NCBI GenBank assembly: GCA_965221585.1
Contig: OZ244898.1
Span: forward strand, 1,488,001 to 1,552,000
DNA: 64,000 nucleotides
DNA from: VXYK01 sp965221585
Lineage (GTDB): Bacteria; Actinomycetota; Acidimicrobiia; Acidimicrobiales; Aldehydirespiratoraceae
Direction: 5' to 3'
Shown: positions 16,196 through 24,514 of the stretch, one piece after another
How positions within the stretch are numbered: position 1 is the stretch's first letter
Layout: each line of letters opens with the position of its first letter
Notes under the pieces: model-generated
Databases searched by the model: none
Told to the model about the DNA's origin: nothing
What the model saw: the letters and a program-made list of their open reading frames with translations, nothing else
Translations under genes and position numbers: made by a program

Positions 16196-16732
16196 ATGCG
16201 CGGTTACGCCCGGCGATGCTCGGCGACAGCGGTTGCGTTAGTGCTCCTCTGCGCGGCCTGTAGTAACGACTCGGTGACGACCGCGCCAACCACTACCGCT
16301 CCAGTTGCGGCGGCACCGAGCAGCACCGCGCACGAAGGCCATTCCGATACGACGACGACGTTGCACAGCGACGATGCCGAAACACACGACCATGACCACA
16401 CCCACAGCACGGACACGACGCCGACGGAAGAGCCCTCCCCTACCGTGACCGCTTCTATCCTCGAGGCCCCCTCACCGACCATCTCGATTGAGGTTGTCAA
16501 TGGCGAACCTGTCGGCGGTCATCAACGTGTCGCGGTCGAGCTGAACTCCGAAGTCGCCATATCGGTCACCTCGGATGTCGCGGAGGAAGTGCACGTTCAC
16601 GGTTACGACATACTGCATTCGGTTTCGCCGGGCCAACCGTTGCTGTTCAGCTTCAACGCGGAGATTCCAGGCGTGTTCGAAGTCGAGCTCGAAGGTTCGC
16701 ACAGACTGCTGGTGCAGCTCACTGTCTCCTGA
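16196..16732 (+). CDS. His-rich lipoprotein with a cupredoxin-like C-terminal domain
   Basis: 178 aa. The N-terminus is a lipoprotein signal (VLLCAAC). Residues about 35-75 are low-complexity, with many His and Asp (HEGHSD, HDHDHTHSTD), a pattern that binds metal ions. Residues about 95-178 form a beta-rich domain with VHVHGYDILHSV, PGVFEVELEGSH and LLVQLTVS, resembling small cupredoxin-like domains in which His residues can bind copper. The function is unknown. It directly precedes the cobalamin riboswitch and uptake operon on the same strand but has its own AAAGG ribosome site and probably its own transcript. Confidence 0.75.
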   Translation: MRGYARRCSATAVALVLLCAACSNDSVTTAPTTTAPVAAAPSSTAHEGHSDTTTTLHSDDAETHDHDHTHSTDTTPTEEPSPTVTASILEAPSPTISIEVVNGEPVGGHQRVAVELNSEVAISVTSDVAEEVHVHGYDILHSVSPGQPLLFSFNAEIPGVFEVELEGSHRLLVQLTVS

Positions 16733-16782
16733 TCCAAGCCACAGATTTGCCGACCCGATCACCACGCGAACGAATTGATCGC

Positions 16783-16900
16783 GCGTAGGATACGTCTGTT
16801 CGTCAGAGCGAAGTCCGGTTCGAATCCGGCACTGTCCCGCAACGGTGAAGTCGACTCACTCCGGTGAGCAGAACAAGTCCGGACGCCTCGAAGCGAATTC
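16783..16900 (+). promoter_or_regulatory. Cobalamin (adenosylcobalamin) riboswitch
   Basis: The leader before btuF contains the conserved core: paired CCGG arms around 16815-16830, CTGTCCCGCAACGGTGA (16832-16848), a CTCAC/GTGAG hairpin (16855-16868), and the B12 box AGTCCGGACGCCT (16876-16888). Order and spacing match cobalamin riboswitches, which shut off expression when cobalamin is abundant. The expression platform before the ribosome site at about 16978-16984 is not clearly a terminator (no T-run), so translational control is more likely. Confidence 0.92.
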
Positions 16901-16989
16901 AGCGAACCGACCCTCGAGGAAGGGACGGCTCGTGCGACCGGATCCTCTTGTCGCTCGTGCCACGACCTCGAGCCAGAAGGAGGACCCGA

Positions 16990-17997
16990 ATGAAGCGAAT
17001 ATCAACCGTGATGCTGGCACTGCTGTTGTTCAGCACAGCCTGTAGCGACGACACCGTGGCGGTCAGCGATAGCAGCGGCGGTGACGTCGCCAGCGAACCG
17101 GCCGACGACGTCACCGCCGAGGCGTCTGAAGACGACGTCGAAACGGATCAGCCCGGCGACCCGCAGACCTCGACACAGACGACCACCGTCAACGGTGATG
17201 AAGCTGTCTCCAACGGCGAGGAGGCGCCCGAAGCTCCGCTGCGGATCGTCTCGATCTCACCCACCGCGACAGAGATGCTGTTCGCCGTGGGCGCCGGAGA
17301 TCTGGTGGTCGCCGTCGACCAGTTCTCGTACTACCCAGACGAGGCCCCAGTCACCGACTTGGACGGCTTCAGCCCGAACGTCGAGGCGATCGCGGCCTAT
17401 GAGCCGGACCTCGTCCTCATGCAGTCCGGCGGTGACCTGAAGGCGGGTCTGGAATCACTCGGCATCGAAGTGCTCGTCCAAGACGCCGCGGTCTCACTGG
17501 ACGACACATACGCGCAGATCCTCGAGATCGGTGAGGTCACGGGCCAGACGGACGACGCGGCTTTGCTTGTCAACGAAATGAAGACCGAGATCGACTCCTT
17601 GATAGCCGACGCTCCCCAGGGTGCGGGCCTGACCTACTTCCACGAACTGGACCCGACCCTGTACTCGGTCACCAGCTCGACTTTCATCGGTGCGGTCTAC
17701 GGTCTGTTCGGGTTGGAGAATGTTGCCGATCCAGCGGACGCGGACGGCTCTGCCTTCGGATATCCGCAGCTCAGCGACGAGTACCTGGTCGACACCGACC
17801 CGGACCTGATCTTCCTGGCCGACACGCTGTGCTGCGGACAGAACGCTGCTACCGTGGCTGAGCGTCCCGCCTGGGAGCAACTGAGCGCGGTTCGTAACGG
17901 CAATGTCATTGAACTGAACGACGACATAGCCAGCCGTTGGGGGCCGCGTATCGTCGAGTTCATTGCCGCCATCTCCGAAGCAATCAGGAACCTGTAG
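16990..17997 (+). CDS. btuF: Cobalamin ABC transporter substrate-binding lipoprotein (BtuF-like)
   Basis: 335 aa from ATG 16990, with AGAAGGAGG just upstream; longer in-frame readings run into the riboswitch. The lipobox is LFSTAC, then an acidic linker. The binding domain begins RIVSISPTATEMLFAVGAGD (about residue 80), the class III periplasmic-binding signature shared by BtuF and siderophore binders, with PNVEAIAAYEPDLVL following. The riboswitch upstream and cob genes downstream make a corrinoid the likely ligand. It abuts the permease gene with no gap. Confidence 0.88.
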   Translation: MKRISTVMLALLLFSTACSDDTVAVSDSSGGDVASEPADDVTAEASEDDVETDQPGDPQTSTQTTTVNGDEAVSNGEEAPEAPLRIVSISPTATEMLFAVGAGDLVVAVDQFSYYPDEAPVTDLDGFSPNVEAIAAYEPDLVLMQSGGDLKAGLESLGIEVLVQDAAVSLDDTYAQILEIGEVTGQTDDAALLVNEMKTEIDSLIADAPQGAGLTYFHELDPTLYSVTSSTFIGAVYGLFGLENVADPADADGSAFGYPQLSDEYLVDTDPDLIFLADTLCCGQNAATVAERPAWEQLSAVRNGNVIELNDDIASRWGPRIVEFIAAISEAIRNL

Positions 17998-19071
17998 GTG
18001 TTGAGAAGCGACCGGTCGCCTGAGCTCGCGAGCACTGCAGTCGCTGCTTCGCGACTCACGGTCGGGGCGACGGCGGCCGGGTTCGCTGCAATCATCGGCG
18101 CCATCACGCTGGGGCTGACGGTGGGACCCGTCGACCTGGCGTTCGGCAGCGTTGTCAAGGAGTTGCTCGACGGCGTTCCGGGCTTGAGCATCGACTCCGG
18201 GCTGTCGGAGCCGCATCAGGCGATCATCAACAGCATCCGGCTGCCGCGCGTGGTTCTGGGCCTGCTGGTGGGAGCGACGCTCTCTTTGAGCGGCGCGGCC
18301 TACCAGGGCGCGTTTCGGAACCCTCTGGCGGACCCCTACCTTCTCGGGATCGCGGCGGGCGCAGGGCTCGGCGCGACGATCGCCATCACTCAGGGTCTCG
18401 GTGACGGCGCCGGGCTGACCGACCCGGTCCCGCTGGCTGCTTTCGCCGGGGCGCTGATCGCAGTCGGGGCGTCGTATCTCGCCGGCCACTTGGGGGGCCA
18501 CTCGACGGTGTCTCTGGTGCTTGCGGGGGTCGCGGTCGCCAGTTTCCTGACCGCTTGCCAGACGTACGTGCTGCAGTCCAACACGGATGTCATCCGGGAG
18601 GTCTATTCGTGGATTCTGGGCCGTATCGCCACCTCGGGCTGGTCGGAACCGGCGCTAATGACGCCCTATTTCGTTCTGACGGCGGTCGTTGTGATCCGTT
18701 ATCGCCGCGCTCTCGACGTTCTTTCGGTCGGTGATGAGGAGGCTGCTTCGCTCGGCCTGAACCCGCGCCGGATCCGTGGGATCGTGGTCATCGCCTCCTC
18801 GCTCGGAGCTGCGGCGGCCGTGTCGGTGACGGGACTGATCGGGTTTGTCGGGATCATCGTGCCGCACACCGTCCGTCTGATTTTCGGAGCAAGCCATCGT
18901 GTGCTGATCCCGCTGTCGATCCTCTTCGGTGGGGCGTTCATGGTTCTGGCCGATCTCAGCGCGCGTACCGTTCTGGAGCCGGCGGAACTTCCGATCGGGG
19001 TTGTGACTGCGTTCATCGGGGCACCTTTCTTCGCGATCGTGTTGCGCACGAGCCGTCGCGAGGTCTGGTGA
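17998..19071 (+). CDS. btuC: Cobalamin ABC transporter permease (BtuC/FecCD family)
   Basis: 357 aa from a GTG directly after the btuF stop. It has about ten hydrophobic segments and FecCD-family motifs: RLPRVVLGLLVGATLSLSGA, FRNPLADPYLLGIAAGAGLG, and near the end GFVGIIVPH with EPAELPIGVVTAFIGAPFF. It is the membrane channel for corrinoid uptake. The expected ATPase (BtuD) is not encoded next; cobU follows immediately. The ATPase must come from elsewhere or be shared with another importer. Confidence 0.92.
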   Translation: MLRSDRSPELASTAVAASRLTVGATAAGFAAIIGAITLGLTVGPVDLAFGSVVKELLDGVPGLSIDSGLSEPHQAIINSIRLPRVVLGLLVGATLSLSGAAYQGAFRNPLADPYLLGIAAGAGLGATIAITQGLGDGAGLTDPVPLAAFAGALIAVGASYLAGHLGGHSTVSLVLAGVAVASFLTACQTYVLQSNTDVIREVYSWILGRIATSGWSEPALMTPYFVLTAVVVIRYRRALDVLSVGDEEAASLGLNPRRIRGIVVIASSLGAAAAVSVTGLIGFVGIIVPHTVRLIFGASHRVLIPLSILFGGAFMVLADLSARTVLEPAELPIGVVTAFIGAPFFAIVLRTSRREVW

Positions 19072-19595
19072 TGTTCACCTTCCTTACGGGCGGTGCTCGC
19101 AGCGGCAAATCGTCGATCGCGGTCAGGGCCGCTGCGGGGCGTCACACGCCGGTGACCGTCATCGCCACCGCGACGGCAGATGATCATGAGATGGCAGAAC
19201 GTATCGCGCGTCATCGAGCAGACCGGCCCGACCACTGGTCGGTGATCGAGGAACCCGTTGATCTGGTGGGCGCGGTTGCTGCTGTTGACGATGATCACAC
19301 CATCATCGTTGACTGCCTTGCTCTGTGGCTCAACAACAGGCTCTCGGACGATCCGGAGCAGGTCCTCGATGAAACCGTTCGACTCGCAGAAATGCTGGCC
19401 GGACGGAACGGGCGTGCCTACGTGGTGAGCAACGAGGTGGGATCCGGGATCGTCCCCGCCGATGCTGTGACCAGGAAGTTCCGAGACCTGCTTGGCAGGA
19501 TCAATCAGCGCATGGCCGAACATGCGGGGAGTGCGTATCTGTGCGTCAGCGGGCAGCTGCTCCGTCTTGAACGTGTAGCTGACTTCGATGTCTGA
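19071..19595 (+). CDS. cobU: Adenosylcobinamide kinase / adenosylcobinamide-phosphate guanylyltransferase
   Basis: 174 aa from ATG 19071, which overlaps the btuC stop (TGATG). The P-loop GARSGKS is at residues 8-14. The AERIARHRADRP segment carries the catalytic-His region, and VDCLALWLNN and SNEVGSGIVP are family motifs. It phosphorylates adenosylcobinamide and then transfers GMP to make AdoCbi-GDP, the substrate of CobS. Its position after the uptake genes shows that imported, incomplete corrinoids are salvaged. Confidence 0.95.
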   Translation: MFTFLTGGARSGKSSIAVRAAAGRHTPVTVIATATADDHEMAERIARHRADRPDHWSVIEEPVDLVGAVAAVDDDHTIIVDCLALWLNNRLSDDPEQVLDETVRLAEMLAGRNGRAYVVSNEVGSGIVPADAVTRKFRDLLGRINQRMAEHAGSAYLCVSGQLLRLERVADFDV

Positions 19596-20610
19596 GTCCG
19601 AGTTGAGCCGGCTCCTCGAGACGTTGACAACGCCAGATGCCGCTTGCGCGACGGCGGTCGAGAACCGCGCCGCGCAGGTGCTGCGGCCTACGGGGGCATT
19701 CGGGCGCCTTGATCGTGTGGCGGCATGGCTCGCAGGCTGGCAGGGCACGGAGCGCCCCGTTGTCGAACGCCCGCATGCGATTCTGTTCGCTGGCGACCAT
19801 GGAGTTGCGACCGAAGGAGTCAGCGCCTACCCGTCTGACATTACTGAGGCGATGGTGGCGGCTCTCCTGGCAGGCAAGGCCACCGCTTCGGTGCTGGCCC
19901 GACAGGTCGGGGCCACTCTGAAAGTTGTGGACGTGGCTGTCGGGGAGCCGACCGGCAACATTCGCACCACTGATGCCCTGATTCCGCAGCGTTTCGATGC
20001 CTCCGCACGGGCGGGAATCGACGCTGTTGAGGAATGCGATGCCGACCTTCTGGTCGTCGGTGAGATGGGGATCGGCAACACGACTCCCGCAGCCGCGGTA
20101 GCGGCGTCGGTGCTGGGAGGAACGGGTGCGGACTGGGTCGGACCGGGCACAGGCGTAGCTGGTGAAGCGCTGGCCAACAAGGCCCGGGTGGTGCAGGAGG
20201 CGCTCGACCGCGTGGGTTCGGTGGATCCGTTGGAAGTGTTGCGGCGTCTTGGTGGAGCTGAACTCGTGGCGATTGCGGCAGCGGTCATGGCAGCACGGCG
20301 AAGGCGCATCCCTGTGCTTCTGGACGGGTTCATCGCCACGGCTTCGGTTCTTCCCCTGCAGGCGGCCGCGCCCGACGCACTGAGCCATTGCCTCGCGGGT
20401 CACTGTTCGGCGGAACCGGGCCATGTTCGCTTGCTCGAACATCTCAACCTTGAACCTCTGGTTGACCTTGACCTTCGACTCGGGGAGGGCACAGGAGCCC
20501 TTGCTGCGGTGCCGCTGGTACGGATCGCCGCGGCCGCTGTGGTTGACGTGGCCACCTTTGATGAGTGGGCCGAACACTCCCCTGCTCCCGGAGATGGTCC
20601 CATCGAATGA
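19588..20610 (+). CDS. cobT: Nicotinate-nucleotide-dimethylbenzimidazole phosphoribosyltransferase
   Basis: 340 aa, starting 8 bp inside cobU. Family motifs are FAGDHGVATEGVSAYPSD (about residue 70), GEMGIGNTTPAAA (about residue 158) and the late LDGFIATASVLPLQ. It makes alpha-ribazole phosphate from a lower-ligand base and nicotinate mononucleotide for attachment by CobS. It contains only the CobT domain, not a CobT fusion. It overlaps cobS by 4 bp. Confidence 0.95.
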   Translation: MSESELSRLLETLTTPDAACATAVENRAAQVLRPTGAFGRLDRVAAWLAGWQGTERPVVERPHAILFAGDHGVATEGVSAYPSDITEAMVAALLAGKATASVLARQVGATLKVVDVAVGEPTGNIRTTDALIPQRFDASARAGIDAVEECDADLLVVGEMGIGNTTPAAAVAASVLGGTGADWVGPGTGVAGEALANKARVVQEALDRVGSVDPLEVLRRLGGAELVAIAAAVMAARRRRIPVLLDGFIATASVLPLQAAAPDALSHCLAGHCSAEPGHVRLLEHLNLEPLVDLDLRLGEGTGALAAVPLVRIAAAAVVDVATFDEWAEHSPAPGDGPIE

Positions 20611-21356
20611 GCATGAACGGCTTTCGATTCGCCTGGGCGTTTCTGACTCGTTTGAGGGGAGGCCTGCACCCTGACAACGACGAACAGATCGCTGCAAGCA
20701 TCGTCTGGTTCCCGGTTGTCGGCATTGTCGTCGGAGCGATCACAGGAGCGGTCTTTCTCGGCACGGTCCGGTTTGTTGACCCGTTGCTGGCGTCGCTCTT
20801 GGCGGTTGGCCTGGGCGCGGTACTCACGGGGGGATTTCACGAGGACGGTTTGGCCGACACCAGCGACGCCCTGGGCGGATCGAGCGTCGAACATCGTTTG
20901 GAGATCATGGGCGACAGCCGGATCGGCACCTTCGGTGCGCTGGCCTTGATCTTCGTGACCCTCGGCAAGGTCAGCGCCCTCATGAGCCTAAGCGGGACCG
21001 AGGGTTTGATTGCTCTGATCGCCGCACATGCGCTGGGCAGGACCGGGGCGATGGCTCTGATGCTGGTGGGCACAAGGGCCCGATCTGCCGGTCTCGGTGC
21101 TGCTTACACCGCCAATCTCCCGCGGCGCTCGGTGGCGCTCGTAGTGGTTGTGTGTCTCGCCGCGGCCGGGTTAACCGGTGTGTCGGGACTGGTAGCGGGC
21201 GGGTCTGTCCTTGGTGTCGTAGCACTGATGGCTCTACTGGCCCGTCGTCGTTTCGGCGGTTTGACCGGCGATGTCCTGGGGGCGTGTGAACAACTCGGAG
21301 AGTTGGCGGTGTTGTTCGCGCTGTCCCAACTATCCGGCGCTCCCGCTTGGTTCTAA
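20607..21356 (+). CDS. cobS: Adenosylcobinamide-GDP ribazoletransferase (cobalamin synthase)
   Basis: 249 aa from ATG 20607 (ATGA overlap with cobT). This integral membrane protein has several hydrophobic segments and the diagnostic HEDGLADTSDALGG (about residue 83), followed by RLEIMGDSRIGTFGA. It joins AdoCbi-GDP from CobU with alpha-ribazole (phosphate) to finish the nucleotide loop of the cobamide. It ends the riboswitch-controlled operon btuF-btuC-cobU-cobT-cobS. Confidence 0.95.
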   Translation: MSMNGFRFAWAFLTRLRGGLHPDNDEQIAASIVWFPVVGIVVGAITGAVFLGTVRFVDPLLASLLAVGLGAVLTGGFHEDGLADTSDALGGSSVEHRLEIMGDSRIGTFGALALIFVTLGKVSALMSLSGTEGLIALIAAHALGRTGAMALMLVGTRARSAGLGAAYTANLPRRSVALVVVVCLAAAGLTGVSGLVAGGSVLGVVALMALLARRRFGGLTGDVLGACEQLGELAVLFALSQLSGAPAWF

Positions 21357-21417
21357 CCTCGGGCTGCTAGCAAGATACGCGCCACTGGCAAGATGGATAG
21401 CCAAAGGACTCGAACTT

Positions 21418-23232
21418 ATGCGGATCGCCGTGCTCGTCAAGCAAGTACCTGCCATTGAAGAGATGGCGTTGGGTCCTGATGGAAGGCTGGTTCGCTCGGG
21501 CACCGAATTGGAGATGAGCGCCTACTGTCGCCGGGCTGTGTCCAAGGCTGTCGAGCTCGCCACTTACGGGTCCGGCTGTTCGGTAACCGTGTTCACGTTG
21601 GGCCCGCCGAGTGCGCAGGACGTGCTGCGCGAGGCGGTCGCCTGGGGGCTCGACCGGGGTGTCGAGACAGAAGGTGTGCTGATCACCGACCAAGCGTTCG
21701 CGGGATCGGACACGCTGGCAACTGCTCGAGCTCTGGCAGCGGCCCTCAACAAGGAGGGCCCGTTCGAGTTGGTGCTGTGCGGCAAGAACTCTGTTGATGC
21801 CGACACGGGTCAGGTGCCGCCACAGATAGCTGAGCTGCTCGACCTTCCCTTTGCGACAGCGGTGAAGACACTCGAGCTGAACGACGGTCACCTGCTCCTC
21901 GGATGCGAGCTCGACGACCAGTGGGTCGACTGCGAGATGTCATTGCCTGCGGTGCTGTCGTGTGCTGAACGGCTCTGCGCGCCCAGCAAGGTCCCCCCAG
22001 CAGAGCGAGCCCTGGTACCCGCAGAGCGGATTCGCTCCCTGGACGCCGCGACCTTGGGGCCTGGACCTTGGGGCCAAGCCGGAAGTCCCACCTGGGTCGG
22101 CAGGACCAGAATGTTGGCCGTTGACCGGGAGCGCCATGTCGACCCGGGTCTCGATCTCACAGAACAGGTACGGCGGGCCGTGCGGATCATTGCCCAGAAG
22201 GGCGGCTTCGACACCTCCAGGAAGACTCAGCCCAGGCTCGTGCGCTCTCCTGGAGGGCCCGGCGGTGTGGTGGCGGTGCTGGCCGAACCCGGACGCGACA
22301 AGCTGCTGCGGGAGATGCTAGGCGCAGCGGGTCTGCTGGCAGCCGAGATCAACGGTTCGACCGCGGTGGTGCTCCCTGACAATATGGGCAACCCATCTGA
22401 AGGTCCCGCAATCAACTCTTCCTTCTTGGCGACCTACGGGGCCGACCACATCGTCCGTCTCGCCGGAACGGTCGTCGAGGAAGACATTGCCGCAGGCCTG
22501 GCCGACTGGGCCTCCGAGCACTCGCCCTGGGCGATACTGGCTCCCGGCACGTCCGCGGGCAGGGAGATCGCCTCGCGGGTGGCCGCCCACCTCCAGGCCG
22601 GACTGGTCGGCGACGCCGTTGAGTTCGATGTGGAGAAAGGGCGCCTCGTCGCCTGGAAGTCGGCCTTTGGCGGGCAGCTCATTGCTGCGGTCCACACCCG
22701 CACCGAAGTGCAGTTGGCAACGGTGCGCGCGGGTGTGCTGCCCACGCCGGAGGGGCTCTACCCCGGTGAGTTTCGGGTTCCCTCCGAAGAGACTCTGGAG
22801 GTCGTCCCGAGAGGTCGGGTTCTGGTGACCGAGCGCCACCGCGACGACGACATCGACATCCTGGCCGAGGCAGCGTCGGTCATCGCCGTGGGCCAGGGAA
22901 TAGATCCGGTCGACTACCCGAAGCTCGACCCGCTGCTCGAACTGCTCAACGCTGAACTGGGCTGCACCCGCAAAGTGACCGACAACGGCTGGATGCCCCA
23001 CGCCCGCCAGATCGGGATAACCGGACGCAGCATCGCGCCTCGGCTGTTCGTAATGATCGGAGCCAGCGGCAAGTTCAACCACATGGTGGGCGTCAGAGGA
23101 GCCACTTCGGTGCTGGCTGTCACCAACGATCCCGCCGCGCCGGCTTGGGAGCACGCCGACGCGGGCATCGTCGGCGACTGGCAGGACGTCCTGCCCCTGC
23201 TGGTCGCCGAGATCGAGAATCTCGGCGTGTGA
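21418..23232 (+). CDS. Electron transfer flavoprotein, beta-alpha fusion
   Basis: 604 aa from ATG 21418 (MRIAVLVKQVP, the standard EtfB start). Residues 1 to about 250 are EtfB-like: the SVTVFTLGPPSAQDVLREA and DADTGQVPPQIAELL motifs are present. Residues about 310-604 are EtfA-like and end in the FAD-binding region IGITGRSIAPRLFVMIGASG, then NDPAAPAWEHADAGIVGDW. ETF accepts electrons from acyl-CoA dehydrogenases, such as the one at 1-516, and normally is two proteins. Only the order beta then alpha in one chain is unusual. A linker of about 50 residues joins them. Confidence 0.92.
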   Translation: MRIAVLVKQVPAIEEMALGPDGRLVRSGTELEMSAYCRRAVSKAVELATYGSGCSVTVFTLGPPSAQDVLREAVAWGLDRGVETEGVLITDQAFAGSDTLATARALAAALNKEGPFELVLCGKNSVDADTGQVPPQIAELLDLPFATAVKTLELNDGHLLLGCELDDQWVDCEMSLPAVLSCAERLCAPSKVPPAERALVPAERIRSLDAATLGPGPWGQAGSPTWVGRTRMLAVDRERHVDPGLDLTEQVRRAVRIIAQKGGFDTSRKTQPRLVRSPGGPGGVVAVLAEPGRDKLLREMLGAAGLLAAEINGSTAVVLPDNMGNPSEGPAINSSFLATYGADHIVRLAGTVVEEDIAAGLADWASEHSPWAILAPGTSAGREIASRVAAHLQAGLVGDAVEFDVEKGRLVAWKSAFGGQLIAAVHTRTEVQLATVRAGVLPTPEGLYPGEFRVPSEETLEVVPRGRVLVTERHRDDDIDILAEAASVIAVGQGIDPVDYPKLDPLLELLNAELGCTRKVTDNGWMPHARQIGITGRSIAPRLFVMIGASGKFNHMVGVRGATSVLAVTNDPAAPAWEHADAGIVGDWQDVLPLLVAEIENLGV

Positions 23233-23257
23233 CGGGGAGCAGACCTAGGCTGGGCGG

Positions 23258-23770
23258 GTGGACCGCGATACGGCGCTCAGGACCCTGGGACTGCGCCATG
23301 ACGCGCACAATGACCAGATCACCGCGGCGTACCGCAAGCTGATTCGCAAGGCTCATCCCGATGTCGGCGGCGACACCGCTGCGGCTGCACGGATCACGGA
23401 GGCCTACGCATGGCTGCGGCAATCTGCTCCGCGCTCGGTCCGGGCCCCCCGAGGTGCCGAACCGGTCCCGAGCGACGAGCGGTTGGTGCTGCTCCTGCCC
23501 CCGGGGGACGTCTTCGCACGCCTGTGTGAGTTGGGCCAGAGGCTGGGCGAGTTGAGCTACCTGGATCCTCAGGCGGGGATCATGCAGGTGACGTTCACCG
23601 CTTTGAACTCTGCGCCCTGCCAGCTCATGGCCACGGTCGTAGCTGGTTCCAGCCCGGAGGAGTCCCAGGTCGAGTTCACTCTCGAAGCGCTGACCAACGC
23701 TGTGCCGCCACCGATAGCGGCTGTTGTCGGCCATATGTTCGGAACGGGCCGACCTTGGGAGGCCTCGTGA
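23258..23770 (+). CDS. J-domain (DnaJ-like) protein
   Basis: 170 aa from a GTG start 25 bp after the ETF gene. The first 55 residues are a J domain with the obligatory HPD in KAHPDVGG and helix IV AYAWLRQ. There is no G/F region or zinc finger, so it is not DnaJ itself; the remaining 100 residues are of unknown fold. It could recruit DnaK to a specific client. Its end overlaps the region of the ferredoxin start, which hints at a shared transcript with ETF and ferredoxin. Confidence 0.82.
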   Translation: MDRDTALRTLGLRHDAHNDQITAAYRKLIRKAHPDVGGDTAAAARITEAYAWLRQSAPRSVRAPRGAEPVPSDERLVLLLPPGDVFARLCELGQRLGELSYLDPQAGIMQVTFTALNSAPCQLMATVVAGSSPEESQVEFTLEALTNAVPPPIAAVVGHMFGTGRPWEAS

Positions 23771-23781
23771 AAGGGGACGCG

Positions 23782-23979
23782 GTGAGGATCATCGTCGACA
23801 GTGAGAGGTGCACCGGACACGGCCGCTGCTACACGATCGCGCCGGAGGTATACGAACCCGACGACGACGGCTACTGCCAACACCTGCCGGGGCCAGCCCC
23901 GCCGGAACTGAGGGATCGGGCCGTCCTCGGCGCGGCCAACTGCCCCGAGGACGCAATCACAGTCGTCATCAGCGACTGA
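23782..23979 (+). CDS. Small ferredoxin, probably [3Fe-4S], P450-type
   Basis: 65 aa from GTG 23782, preceded by AAGGGG; GTG 23767 would add 5 residues. Cysteines are arranged CTGHGRC near residue 9 and a single CPEDAI near the end, the CxxHGxC...CP pattern of actinobacterial 3Fe-4S ferredoxins that feed P450s. Two P450 genes lie in this window (46490-47698 and 63171 onward), though neither is adjacent. It is cytoplasmic and very acidic. It follows ETF and the J-domain protein on the same strand. Confidence 0.88.
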   Translation: MRIIVDSERCTGHGRCYTIAPEVYEPDDDGYCQHLPGPAPPELRDRAVLGAANCPEDAITVVISD

Positions 23980-24038
23980 TTCACTTCCGCTACCAGGTTC
24001 GCAGGTGACTGGGTGTGTGCACTTGGTTAGGGTTCGGC

Positions 24039-24509
24039 ATGGGCAATATGCGTTTCAACCACATGGAACTGACGCTCCCGCCGGGAACTCTGAGCGAGGA
24101 GTTTCGGGCTGATGTTCGAGACTTCTACGGCGATGTCTTCGGGTGGACGGCGACTGACACCCAGATTCTCAAGCAAACGGGCTTGTTGTTGTCTACCGAC
24201 TCCTTCACCAGTCAGTTCATTCTGTTGCTAGAGCATCGACAGCCGATGACCCCGCCACCATTCGACCATCTCGGAGTGCTCTGCGAGACGCGCACCGAGG
24301 TGGACGCGGTGCTGGCCCGTTGCGAGGCTTGGCAGGAAAAGGACGCACGCGTGGAGATCAAGCGTTACGACGATCTGGTCTCACCCACGATCACCGTCCA
24401 TGCGTTCTATGTGCGCCACCTGTTGCCGATCCACCTCGATGTCCAGTGCATGGAGCGGCCCTCCGGGGCGGCAGCGCCTTCGGGCCGTTGGGTATGGGTT
24501 GAGGACTAG
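24039..24509 (+). CDS. VOC-fold (glyoxalase-like) protein
   Basis: 156 aa from ATG 24039; ATG 24048 is also possible. FNHMELTLP at the start, VRDFYGDVFGW, FDHLGVLCET and the late IHLDVQCME fit the vicinal-oxygen-chelate fold, with His and Glu at positions where metal ligands usually lie. The family is broad (glyoxalases, ring-cleavage dioxygenases, resistance proteins), so no activity is claimed. It converges on the end of putA with only 5 bp between. Confidence 0.7.
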   Translation: MGNMRFNHMELTLPPGTLSEEFRADVRDFYGDVFGWTATDTQILKQTGLLLSTDSFTSQFILLLEHRQPMTPPPFDHLGVLCETRTEVDAVLARCEAWQEKDARVEIKRYDDLVSPTITVHAFYVRHLLPIHLDVQCMERPSGAAAPSGRWVWVED

Positions 24510-24514
24510 ACCCC

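Noticed and set aside
16811..16830. A tRNA-like T-arm (GGTTCGAATCC flanked by CCGG)
   Set aside because: No acceptor stem, anticodon arm or D arm surrounds it; it is part of the cobalamin riboswitch core.
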